A stretch of 30,681 bases of DNA from Bacillota bacterium (GTDB lineage Bacteria > Bacillota > Negativicutes > Sporomusales > Sporomusaceae). Made by a program: the position numbers and the translations under genes. The DNA is taken from the NCBI GenBank assembly GCA_023388195.1, contig JAEWGR010000176.1:1-30681 (forward strand). Direction: 5' to 3'. Within the stretch, counting starts at the first letter, position 1, and each line of letters starts with the position of its first letter. Positions 8,688 through 15,936 of this stretch are shown here, one piece after another. The notes beneath the pieces were generated by a model. The model ran no database searches, was not told the DNA's origin, and saw only the letters and a program-made list of their open reading frames with translations.

Positions 8688-8737
8688 CTTCATCATCCCT
8701 TCCCATTTTCGCCTTGCTATTGCTGTCACGCTGCCAC

Positions 8738-8787
8738 GGGGACGGTTCTTCTTACACAAACAATTTGTATCGGGAGAACCGTTCCCC
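8738..8787. repeat. Hairpin repeat with GGGGACGGTTCT arms between argJ and argB
   Basis: The left arm 8738-8749 (GGGGACGGTTCT) pairs with the right arm 8775-8787 (AGAACCGTTCCCC) with one bulged T. Inside the loop ACAAA and TTTGT form a second small stem. It lies in the argJ-argB gap and ends 7 bp from the argJ stop. On neither strand is it followed by a T-tract, so it is not a normal terminator. Its form fits a dispersed extragenic hairpin family common in some anaerobic Firmicutes; copy number cannot be judged from this window. Confidence 0.6.
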
Positions 8788-8794
8788 CATGACA

Positions 8795-10006
8795 TCAGGT
8801 GGTATATTCCCCGTTAATCTTGACATATTCATAGGAAAAATCACAGGTCCATACCGTTGCCGCCGCTGTCCCCAACCCCAGATCGAGAGTCACGACAATA
8901 TCCTTGGCAGCCATGACGGCTTTAAGTTTCTCGGTATCAAAACCGACAGCACCCTGGCCATCAACAACAATGGTTAGACCGCCGATAACCAGCGAGGTCT
9001 TATCCGGCTGACTCTGGGCACCGGAATAACCGGCCGCGCATAAGATACGCCCCCAGTTTGGGTCCTGGCCGAAAAAGGCAGTTTTGACCAGCGGGGACTT
9101 GGCGATGGCCATAGCAGCACATTTTGCTTCTGCAAACGACACCGCCCCGGTAACATTAATCTCCAGAAACTTAGTCGCCCCTTCCCCGTCCCGTACAATC
9201 AGCTGGGCCAGTTCGGTACACACGGTTTTTAGGGCTGTATAAAATTCCTGGTAGCATTGGCTGTCAGTGGCCGTAACCGGCTCATTGCCGGCCTCCCCGT
9301 TGGCAATCACCGCCACCATATCATTGGTGCTGGTATCACCATCGACAGTAATCATATTAAAGGACAGCTCAACCGCCTGGCTCAGCGCCTGCTTCAGAAT
9401 TAAGGAGTCAATGGCGGCATCGGTGGTAATAAAACTCAGCATTGTCGCCATATTCGGATGAATCATGCCTGCCCCTTTGGCAATGCCGGCGATTGTGCAG
9501 GTTTTGCCGTTAAGCGTAAATTGATAGGCACAGGACTTGGCAAAGGTATCGGTAGTCATAATTGCGGCTAGCAGCGCTTCATGGCCAGCCTCACTTAAAC
9601 TGCCGGCAGCCTGGGTAATGCCGTTAATAACTTTAGGCATTGGCAGATTAACACCGATGACCCCGGTGGAAGCCACCAACACCTCGCAGTCATCCAGGCC
9701 GAGGGCTGTGGCTGTGGTATGAGCCATTGTCTGCGCATCAATCAACCCCTGGTCGCCGGTACAGGCATTGGCACAACCGGAATTGATAACAATGGCGCGG
9801 GCTTTACCCCGGGTCACCGCTTGGCGGGAGACGAACACCGGTGCCGCAGCCATCTTGTTGGTGGTAAACTGAGCGGCGGCGGCGGCAGGTACGGTGCTAT
9901 AGATAATGCCCACATCTTCTTTGCCATTCTTTTTTATGCCGGCATGGACACCGGCTGCTTTAAATCCTTGTGGCGCGGTAATGCCACCGGTGATTTTAGT
10001 CAACAT
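8795..10006 (-). CDS. argJ: Bifunctional glutamate N-acetyltransferase / ornithine acetyltransferase
   Basis: Moves the acetyl group from N-acetylornithine to glutamate, recycling it, and in bifunctional forms also uses acetyl-CoA. The 403-residue precursor is cut by itself before the nucleophile threonine, T188 in KGAGMIHPNMATML, giving alpha and beta chains. Other marks are NSGCANACTG (75-84) and the C-terminal FSYEYVKINGEYTT. An AGGAGGG site lies about 8 bases before the ATG. It starts 12 bp after the argC stop. No argA or argE is in the window, consistent with the cyclic route. Whether the enzyme is mono- or bifunctional cannot be proved from sequence. Confidence 0.96.
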   Translation of the reverse strand: MLTKITGGITAPQGFKAAGVHAGIKKNGKEDVGIIYSTVPAAAAAQFTTNKMAAAPVFVSRQAVTRGKARAIVINSGCANACTGDQGLIDAQTMAHTTATALGLDDCEVLVASTGVIGVNLPMPKVINGITQAAGSLSEAGHEALLAAIMTTDTFAKSCAYQFTLNGKTCTIAGIAKGAGMIHPNMATMLSFITTDAAIDSLILKQALSQAVELSFNMITVDGDTSTNDMVAVIANGEAGNEPVTATDSQCYQEFYTALKTVCTELAQLIVRDGEGATKFLEINVTGAVSFAEAKCAAMAIAKSPLVKTAFFGQDPNWGRILCAAGYSGAQSQPDKTSLVIGGLTIVVDGQGAVGFDTEKLKAVMAAKDIVVTLDLGLGTAAATVWTCDFSYEYVKINGEYTT

Positions 10007-10018
10007 TACAGTTCCCTC

Positions 10019-11059
10019 CTATGGATACAGGGGCGCATTGTCCAACCCGGTCCATTCTTCAAGTTTAAACAATACATTCATATTTTGCACGGCCTGACCG
10101 GCTGCCCCTTTAACCAGGTTATCAATAGCGGCAACGGCAACTACCCGGCCGGTTCGTTTGTCTATATGCCAGCCCAGGTCGCAGAAATTGGTGCCCCGGG
10201 TGTTTTTGGTGGCAGGATACCCGCCCGGCCCTAACAGCCGGATAAAATATTCGTCACCATACAGCGAGTGGTAGGCCGCGTCAACAGCCTCGGCTGTGAC
10301 ACCGTTTTTCATCGTAGCATAGCAGGTGCTTAAAATGCCTCTTGCCACCGGGATCAGGTGGGGTGTAAAGCTAATCACAAGGTCTTCGCCGGCCAGTTCG
10401 CCCAACACCGCTTCAATTTCCGGCGTATGGCGGTGGCCGGCGACATTGTAAGCCTTAACGTTCTCAAATACCTCGGTAAAGTGCGAACCCAGGTTCAAAC
10501 CCCGGCCGGCGCCGGAAACCCCGGACTTTGCATCAACGATGATGCTGTTCAGTTCGATCAGCCGGTGCTGCACCAGCGGTGCCAGGGCCAGTATGCTGGC
10601 TGTTGTGTAGCAGCCGGGATTACCGATAATTGACGCGTCGCGGACCTGGCTGCGATTTAATTCTGTCAAGCCGTAGACGGCGTGCGCTTCCCGGTGGGTA
10701 TGGGGAACTTTATACCATTGTTCATATACCGTATGATCCTTAAACCGGTAATCGGCGCCAAGATCAATAATCTTTATGCCCGGATTAGCGGCTGTTGCCT
10801 TGCGGCCCACCTCCATGGCATGACCATGAGGCAAACCGATAAATAAAACCTCGCTCTGCGTTGCTATCTGCTCCAGCTCAGCTAAACTTGCTAGTTTTTT
10901 GCCGTAAAATCGTGTAAAATGGGGATATATTTCATTAATGGCAGTACCGGGCTGGCTTTCAGAGGTAATATAAAGTACTTCAGCCGCCGGGTGGGATGCC
11001 AGAATCCGCAACAGTTCCGCACCGGTGTAGCCGGTTGCGCCTATAATGCTTATTTTCAT
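10019..11059 (-). CDS. argC: N-acetyl-gamma-glutamyl-phosphate reductase
   Basis: NADPH-dependent reduction of N-acetylglutamyl phosphate to the semialdehyde. The 346-residue protein has the nucleotide-binding GATGYTGAELLRIL at 7-20 and the catalytic cysteine C150 in IIGNPGCYTTAS. I use the ATG at 11059, with GGAG 8 bases upstream; a GTG three codons earlier overlaps that site. It is the first gene of the arginine cluster, and two ArgR-box-like palindromes lie directly in its promoter region, so arginine-dependent repression is likely. DedA is transcribed away from it. Confidence 0.96.
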   Translation of the reverse strand: MKISIIGATGYTGAELLRILASHPAAEVLYITSESQPGTAINEIYPHFTRFYGKKLASLAELEQIATQSEVLFIGLPHGHAMEVGRKATAANPGIKIIDLGADYRFKDHTVYEQWYKVPHTHREAHAVYGLTELNRSQVRDASIIGNPGCYTTASILALAPLVQHRLIELNSIIVDAKSGVSGAGRGLNLGSHFTEVFENVKAYNVAGHRHTPEIEAVLGELAGEDLVISFTPHLIPVARGILSTCYATMKNGVTAEAVDAAYHSLYGDEYFIRLLGPGGYPATKNTRGTNFCDLGWHIDKRTGRVVAVAAIDNLVKGAAGQAVQNMNVLFKLEEWTGLDNAPLYP

Positions 11060-11077
11060 CGGCCTCACTCCTTTGTA

Positions 11078-11115
11078 TGTTATAATAATACATTATATAT
11101 GAATATTAATGCAAG
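11078..11115 (-). promoter_or_regulatory. Argininine operator: two ArgR (AhrC) boxes over the argC promoter
   Basis: On the plus strand 11098-11115 reads TATGAATATTAATGCAAG. It differs from the Bacillus ARG-box consensus CATGAATAAAAATKCAAK at only three positions. A second, weaker palindrome TGTTATAATAATACA lies at 11078-11092, with centres about 21 bp apart, as expected for paired boxes bound by hexameric ArgR. Minus-strand promoter elements overlap both: TTGCAT (11109-11114) with TATTAT (11085-11090) at 18 bp, or a perfect TATAAT at 11092-11097 with a poor -35. ArgR itself is not in this window. Confidence 0.75.
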
Positions 11116-11155
11116 CATTTTCGTGTTTTGTATACATTAATTTTTCGAGGTACCT

Positions 11156-11782
11156 ATGATGATCGATCTTAGTCCCCTGCTTGGACTTATTGAGCAATAC
11201 AGCTATGGAGCGGTTGGTGTGGCCATGCTGCTGGAAGGCATGTGCCTGCCTGTCCCCAGTGAACTGGTACTGGGCTTTGCCGGCTTTATGGTGTACAAGG
11301 GCATTTTTAGTTTCCCGGCTGCTGTATTTGCCGGCTGGCTTGGCAGTGTGCTGGGCTCCTTATGCATCTATGTTGTGGCCAGGCAGGGCGGCCGCCCTTT
11401 CCTCAACCGGTTTTGCCGTGTTTTCGGCCTCTCACCGGTTTATATCGATAAGCTGGGGGCCGTTTTTGTCCGTTACGGCCCCCGGATTATTATTGCCTGG
11501 CGTCAGTTACCGGTTGTCCGCACCAAAATCAGCATTGCTGCCGGTCTGCTCAATATGAGGTTCATACCCTTCCTCCTGCATACAGCCGCCGGGATCGCGG
11601 TGTGGTGCACGCTGGCCGTAGGGTTAGGCCTATTGCTGGGACCGCAGTGGCAAGTTCTGCTGGCTATAGGCGCTGAGCTTGGCTACCTGAGCATCGGCCT
11701 GCTCGCCTTAATTGCTGCGATTGTAATATATTGGTATACTGGGCAGAAAAGAAAAAAGGAAGCCCCAGATTTTCGCCGTTAG
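11156..11782 (+). CDS. DedA-family (SNARE-associated/VTT domain) membrane protein
   Basis: Polytopic inner-membrane protein of 208 residues. DedA proteins act in lipid and undecaprenyl-phosphate flipping and in envelope homeostasis. Conserved features are the re-entrant motif with E27, P32, P34 and E36 (LLEGMCLPVPSE), a GSVLGSLCIYVVARQGG segment (63-79), and FVRYGPR with the essential-type arginines R116 and R122 (WRQLPVVR), followed by AAG. The tail is basic. GAGG lies 5 bases before the first ATG and 8 before the second (11159), so the true start could be either. It is divergent from argC with 96 bp between and convergent with the radical SAM gene with 10 bp between. The exact substrate is unknown. 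Confidence 0.88.
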   Translation: MMIDLSPLLGLIEQYSYGAVGVAMLLEGMCLPVPSELVLGFAGFMVYKGIFSFPAAVFAGWLGSVLGSLCIYVVARQGGRPFLNRFCRVFGLSPVYIDKLGAVFVRYGPRIIIAWRQLPVVRTKISIAAGLLNMRFIPFLLHTAAGIAVWCTLAVGLGLLLGPQWQVLLAIGAELGYLSIGLLALIAAIVIYWYTGQKRKKEAPDFRR

Positions 11783-11792
11783 CCTCCCGCCT

Positions 11793-12791
11793 TCAAAACC
11801 TGACTTCGCCGGTAATCGGTATGCTGCGCCCGCACTGGGGGCAGTTTTTTGCGTTTAACCGGCTAATACCCTGCAGGCGGTCAATGACCTGATAACCACA
11901 GGACCGGCAATAGGTTGCCGCACCCTGGCCGCCCGTATTGCCGGGGTACACATAGTTGAGCGCCTGGCGGGCAATCGTGCAGGCCTGCTCCAGGGTGCTG
12001 ACAGGGGTGGGCGGAATATCCAGCTTATAGTTTGGGAAATAGCGGGAGAGGTGCAGCGGTATATCAGCACTAATGCCTGCCAGCCATTCAGATAACGCCC
12101 GGATTTCGGCCTCCGAGTCATTAAGACCCGGCACAATCAGGGTGGTGACCTCTACATGGCAGTGCCGGGCGGCCAGTTCGACAGTCTGTTTAACCTGTTC
12201 CAGCCCGCCGGCACATATTTGCCGGTAAAATTGATTGTTAAAGGCCTTGACATCAATATTCATGGCCGCAATATAGGGCAGCAACTGCTGTAAGGGCTCC
12301 GGGTTGATAAAACCGTTAGTAACCAATACATTGTTAAGGCCGGCGGCCTGTACCAGACCGGCGGTATCCAGGACATATTCATACCAGACACTGGGCTCTG
12401 AATAGGTATAGGCTATGCCGATATTCCCCTTGCCTGTCAGTTGGCCGGCCAGGGCCGCTGCCGCCGCTGGCAGCAGGCGGGTTACCGGTGGACTGCCGTG
12501 GGCAATCGTCCAGTTTTGGCAGAACCGGCAGGAAAAATTGCAGCCCCAGGTCCCAAGGGACAGGATATTGCTGCCAGGATAAAAATGGTAAAGGGGTTTC
12601 TTTTCGATAGGGTCAAGCGCCTGGGCTGTAGCCTGGGCATAATTCAGGCTGTATAGGGTACCGCCCGTATTTTGGCGTACCCGGCATAAACCGGTCTGCC
12701 CGGCCGGAATAATGCACCCTTGGGGACACAGGCTGCAGGCAATATCCTTGTTGTGCTGCCGGTAATAAAGAGCCTCGCGCACATGTTTCAC
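11793..12791 (-). CDS. amrS: AmmeMemoRadiSam system radical SAM enzyme (AmrS)
   Basis: Radical S-adenosylmethionine protein related to pyruvate-formate-lyase activating enzymes. The 4Fe-4S cluster cysteines are C84, C88 and C91 in GCNFSCRFCQNW. Before the core is a cysteine cluster (C19, C22, C26, C36: CSLCPQGC...GLC) and at the C-terminus a zinc-ribbon-like set, CRSCG and CPQCG. These extra clusters are typical of the AmrS family rather than of true PflA. At 332 residues it is normal length. The start is GTG, 10 bp after the AMMECR1 stop. It is the third gene of the MEMO-AMMECR1-AmrS set. The substrate is not established; radical modification of a macromolecule or small metabolite is inferred. 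Confidence 0.9.
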   Translation of the reverse strand: MKHVREALYYRQHNKDIACSLCPQGCIIPAGQTGLCRVRQNTGGTLYSLNYAQATAQALDPIEKKPLYHFYPGSNILSLGTWGCNFSCRFCQNWTIAHGSPPVTRLLPAAAAALAGQLTGKGNIGIAYTYSEPSVWYEYVLDTAGLVQAAGLNNVLVTNGFINPEPLQQLLPYIAAMNIDVKAFNNQFYRQICAGGLEQVKQTVELAARHCHVEVTTLIVPGLNDSEAEIRALSEWLAGISADIPLHLSRYFPNYKLDIPPTPVSTLEQACTIARQALNYVYPGNTGGQGAATYCRSCGYQVIDRLQGISRLNAKNCPQCGRSIPITGEVRF

Positions 12792-12801
12792 CTGCCTTGC
12801 C

Positions 12802-13317
12802 CTACTTATACCTGGTCACGGAAAAGCGGTATAATTCAACCGCTTCGTCCGGGCCTATTCCGGCTTTTTCTCTGGCAATCGCCACTTGCCCGGCGGCAGT
12901 ATCAACGCCTGCCAGATCAGGCAGCAGCAGCCCGGAACGCCGGCCTGTGCGCACAATAACACCAAACTGTTTGGGGTCCAGCGCCTCGATACTGTCAATC
13001 TGCTCCGGCGCCGCCAGGATATCGACGGAGATTTCAAGGTCCGGTACTTCGGATAAGGCAATAGGTGGAAAACGCGGGTCCTCCGTCCCGGCACTTACGG
13101 CGTTTTGAATAATTTCTTCCGCTATCGTCGGTCGGGTTGGAGCAAAAGTACCAATGCAGCCACGCAGGTGCCCGCCTTTTTTAAAGGATACAAAGGCCCC
13201 GGCCCGGCCTGATAAAACCTCAGGCAGGACAGCCGGTTTATCCATCAGCCGGCCATAATGCAGATAATAGGTCAGACTTTCCCGGGCCAGAGCCGGTACT
13301 TTATGTTCTTCCCCCAT
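12802..13317 (-). CDS. amrA: AMMECR1 domain protein (AmrA)
   Basis: A 171-residue single-domain protein of the AMMECR1 family, named for a human gene linked to Alport syndrome with intellectual disability. The hallmark LRGCIG is at 51-56 (C54), followed by the conserved stretch TIAEEIIQNAVSAGTEDPRFPP and the strand motif LEISVDILAAPE. GAGGTG lies 5 bases before the ATG. It is 12 bp after the MEMO-like gene and 10 bp before AmrS, clearly one operon. The activity of the domain is unknown; it is thought to be a nucleic-acid or nucleotide-related enzyme or binding fold. No truncation is seen. Confidence 0.92.
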   Translation of the reverse strand: MGEEHKVPALARESLTYYLHYGRLMDKPAVLPEVLSGRAGAFVSFKKGGHLRGCIGTFAPTRPTIAEEIIQNAVSAGTEDPRFPPIALSEVPDLEISVDILAAPEQIDSIEALDPKQFGVIVRTGRRSGLLLPDLAGVDTAAGQVAIAREKAGIGPDEAVELYRFSVTRYK

Positions 13318-13329
13318 GGTGACACCTCT

Positions 13330-14163
13330 TTATTTTTTCCCTTTTATTTTATAAAGAGCAACCGCGTAACCGACGCCAAAAGGTCCTTCATAAGAGAGCT
13401 TTGTCGCTTCAACGTCAAGACCGCCCATAACCCCCAGCAGAAAGAAGATCGGCCTGAGTCCACACTCTCCAGCCTCTTCAATCAGCTTTCTGTCCATGTT
13501 TAGTAAGGCCTTGACGTCCGCACTTTTAAGGGCGGCCACCACCTGATGGTCAAACTCAGCACCACGCGGGTTATAACCGGCCGGCGCGTCCGGGGTCAGA
13601 CGATGGGATAAATCGCCGGAGGCAATGACAGCAACACGTTTGTCCATATTGCCAATAGCCGCCTGCACGGCTTTCCCGAAGGTGTACATCTCCTCGTAAG
13701 CCAGCATTCCAACCGACAAGTTTACTATCTGGCCTTTAAACCCGGCTTTGGCCAGATAGTAAAGTGGCACAAAAGCGCCATGATCCAGGGTTAATGAGGT
13801 ACGGTGATTTTTGGCCATATCGTCAGTGAGTTCCAGTAAATTAATACCCAGCCGCTGACAGCTGCGGATAATATGCTTAATTAATAAATTATCGGTCTCA
13901 AAGCCGAGGGTTACATCGGCAGCACCAAAATTGGTCATACTGCCCCGCAGTCGTGGATGAATGCTGACGGTAACCGCATCTTCAAACATCGGCCCATGGG
14001 GGCTAATGATGACAATGGTCTGCGGATTGCTTTCTTTTAATAGCTCAGCGACCTGGTTAGCTGTTTCAACAGTAGTTTTAATTCCATGTAATTCGTCTTT
14101 TCCCACTTCCGGGATCATGAGCGGCGGATGCGGCATAAGCGCACAGCCAATCAGGTTGTCCAT
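13330..14163 (-). CDS. amrB: MEMO-like protein, class III extradiol dioxygenase fold (AmrB)
   Basis: A 277-residue protein of the MEMO / class III extradiol dioxygenase superfamily. Candidate metal or active-site residues are present: H12 (MPHPPLM), H56 (ISPHGP), D184 and H187 (ASGDLSH) and C234 (ECGLRP). They occur in the same order as the pocket residues of human MEMO1. The start at 14163 is set by GGGAG 7 bases upstream; the open frame runs further into non-homologous sequence. It is the first gene of the AmmeMemoRadiSam cassette and lies 91 bp after cwlD, across a hairpin. Copper binding and redox roles have been proposed for MEMO proteins; the bacterial function is unknown. Confidence 0.9.
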   Translation of the reverse strand: MDNLIGCALMPHPPLMIPEVGKDELHGIKTTVETANQVAELLKESNPQTIVIISPHGPMFEDAVTVSIHPRLRGSMTNFGAADVTLGFETDNLLIKHIIRSCQRLGINLLELTDDMAKNHRTSLTLDHGAFVPLYYLAKAGFKGQIVNLSVGMLAYEEMYTFGKAVQAAIGNMDKRVAVIASGDLSHRLTPDAPAGYNPRGAEFDHQVVAALKSADVKALLNMDRKLIEEAGECGLRPIFFLLGVMGGLDVEATKLSYEGPFGVGYAVALYKIKGKK

Positions 14164-14191
14164 ATAATCGCTCCCTTGAGTTAGTGGTACA

Positions 14192-14244
14192 TTCTTATAA
14201 GAACGACTAAAGCTTCTGCCTTTGCCCGCAGGCTCGGTAGAAGC
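14192..14244 (-). other. cwlD-amrB intergenic hairpin and 12-bp palindrome
   Basis: The arms 14212-14220 and 14236-14244 pair over 9 bp (one G-T pair) around a 15-base loop. On the minus strand it is followed by a mildly T-rich run. Next comes the perfect palindrome TTCTTATAAGAA at 14192-14203, about 30 bases before the amrB start. The hairpin could be a weak terminator for cwlD, and the palindrome an operator or part of a -10 region for the AmmeMemoRadiSam operon. Neither role is certain. Confidence 0.35.
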
Positions 14245-14254
14245 AAGTCTCATC

Positions 14255-14971
14255 TTATCTTCCCACATTCTGGCTAAAATGATACGCCAAGGCTTTGGCC
14301 ATATACTCGGCCAGCTTTTGCTGATAGGCATCGCTGTTAAGACGCCCAGCCTCTTCCGGATTACTGATAAAGCCGGTTTCAACAAGTACACCTGGCACAT
14401 TTACAGATTTCAATATAATAATATCAGAATCCTGCTTGATTTGACGTTTGTTGCCTGGAGGAAAATTTTTTAATGCATGCTGCATGGTCTCTGCCAATTG
14501 TTTGTTCTCTGCCAGTTTGGGATGGTAAAAAACCTGGGCACCAGACCAATTAGCCCCTTTGATGGCATTGCAATGGATGCTGATAAAGGCATTTGCGCCC
14601 GAGCTTTCAATAATTTCGGCCCGTTTTAACAGATCATTCCGTTTACCGCCTTTTCCTTTCGTGTAATAATCAATATCACCTTCCCGGGTAAGCACCGGCG
14701 TTACACCATTGGCGGCCAGGATATTGGCTAATTTCACGGCAATTGCCAGATTTATATTTTTTTCGTCAATACCATTCCATTTTGCCCCATCATCAATACC
14801 ACCGTGGCCGGCATCAATAGCTACTATTTTGCCGGCCAAAACCGACATGTTGGTATTTTCAATATCATCCAGCACCAGATAATGCAATGTAAGGAGGTTT
14901 AACACTACTACGGCAATGCTAAAAACCACCGCACTGACTAAGCGCCGCCGTGGTACCACCAATATACGCAT
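14255..14971 (-). CDS. cwlD: N-acetylmuramoyl-L-alanine amidase CwlD
   Basis: Zinc amidase of the Amidase_3 family that strips peptide side chains from muramic acid. CwlD acts in making muramic-delta-lactam in the spore cortex. The 238-residue protein has an N-terminal membrane anchor (about 11-33) and the full catalytic set: H56 (AIDAGHGG), E70 (IDEKNINL), H133 (SIHCNA) and E198 (GVLVETGFIS). The length and single anchor without extra binding domains match CwlD rather than AmiC or LytC. Its presence suggests an endospore former. It is divergent from mtgA and upstream of the AmmeMemoRadiSam genes. I could not see a clear sporulation-sigma promoter in the 107-bp gap to mtgA. Confidence 0.87.
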   Translation of the reverse strand: MRILVVPRRRLVSAVVFSIAVVVLNLLTLHYLVLDDIENTNMSVLAGKIVAIDAGHGGIDDGAKWNGIDEKNINLAIAVKLANILAANGVTPVLTREGDIDYYTKGKGGKRNDLLKRAEIIESSGANAFISIHCNAIKGANWSGAQVFYHPKLAENKQLAETMQHALKNFPPGNKRQIKQDSDIIILKSVNVPGVLVETGFISNPEEAGRLNSDAYQQKLAEYMAKALAYHFSQNVGR

Positions 14972-15078
14972 GTTATCCCCGCCCCGCTTTCATGACCTTT
15001 TGCTATTTACACTGTATTCTCTAATGGCTGATTAAATGCTAAAATATAGCTAAAGGTTATGCTGCAGGAGGTAAACTA

Positions 15079-15870
15079 ATGAACGGTAGACGTGTTCGGA
15101 TTGGTCGGTTGCTAGCCCTATTGCTCATTATCTTTGCCACTACGTTTTGGTGGGCCGGCGGCGATTTGATGCTGCGTTCGGTTATTCCCAAAACTCCGGT
15201 GCTGCCGATAGAGGCTGCGACTACGATGTCTGAGGCTGCCAGCATATGGGAGCGGGTCCACCGGATTATATTTCTAAAAAAAGCGGTTGAAGCTGCCTTA
15301 GACAAAAAAAGCTATGTCAGCCTGAATGATACGCCGCTGGCTTTGCAACAGGCCATTATTGCGGTTGAGGATAACCGTTTTTATCAGCATATGGGGTTTG
15401 ATATTGAGGGAATTGTAAGGGCAACGCTTGTCAATGTACAAAGAGGTTCTTATTCTGAAGGTGGCAGCACAATTACCCAGCAGCTTATCAAAAATTTATT
15501 CCTGACCCAGGAACGTACCCTGAGCCGTAAGCTGGAAGAGTTTGTCCTGGCGATTGATATTGAGCTGTGTTATTCCAAAGAGGAAATTCTGGAGATGTAT
15601 CTCAATTCTATCTATTTCGGTTCCGGAGCGTATGGGATTGGGGAAGCCGCAACCATTTATTTTGGCAAGCCGCCATTTCATTTAAATCTCGCCGAATGCG
15701 CCCTGTTGGCAGGATTACCTAATGCCCCCTCTCTTACCTCGCCCTATGTTGACTTTGCGGCAGCTAAGCAACGCCAGGCTGTCGTGCTTGCGGCAATGGC
15801 CCGCAGCAGCTATATCGGCCCTGCCCAGGCGCAGGAAGCGAAGCTAACCCCGATCTTGTTAGCCAAATAA
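15079..15870 (+). CDS. mtgA: Monofunctional peptidoglycan glycosyltransferase (GT51)
   Basis: Polymerises lipid II into glycan strands outside the membrane. The protein is 263 residues with a basic N-terminus and one transmembrane anchor (about 10-30), then a GT51 domain alone. The catalytic glutamate is E97 in AVEDNRFYQHMGFD. Further motifs are GGSTITQQLIKN (128-139), RKLEE (150-154, second glutamate) and EMYLNSIYFG. No transpeptidase domain follows: the stop comes right after a short tail inside a terminator hairpin. It could be called a truncated PBP1, but the length fits monofunctional enzymes. AGGAGGT lies 6 bases before the ATG. It is divergent from cwlD. Confidence 0.92.
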   Translation: MNGRRVRIGRLLALLLIIFATTFWWAGGDLMLRSVIPKTPVLPIEAATTMSEAASIWERVHRIIFLKKAVEAALDKKSYVSLNDTPLALQQAIIAVEDNRFYQHMGFDIEGIVRATLVNVQRGSYSEGGSTITQQLIKNLFLTQERTLSRKLEEFVLAIDIELCYSKEEILEMYLNSIYFGSGAYGIGEAATIYFGKPPFHLNLAECALLAGLPNAPSLTSPYVDFAAAKQRQAVVLAAMARSSYIGPAQAQEAKLTPILLAK

Positions 15871-15909
15871 TAAAGGATCTGGCCCATACCAGATCCTTTA
15901 TTATTTGGC
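15862..15909. terminator. Bidirectional hairpin terminator overlapping the mtgA stop
   Basis: The arms 15862-15882 and 15889-15909 are perfectly complementary over 21 bp with a 6-base loop. The AT-rich lower stem gives T-rich runs on both strands. The left arm contains the last codons and the stop of mtgA. The end of the convergent membrane protein gene lies 27 bp away, so one structure can stop both transcripts. Confidence 0.85.
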
Positions 15910-15936
15910 AGTGATTCAGAACAAGCAGCTCAATTT

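Noticed and set aside
11116..11155. Promoter for the DedA gene
   Set aside because: TATACA at 11131-11136 could be a -10 box, but no acceptable -35 lies at the right distance.
14972..15078. Sporulation sigma-E or sigma-G promoter for cwlD
   Set aside because: A GAATACAGT stretch resembles part of a sigma-E -10 box, but no matching -35 is found at normal spacing.
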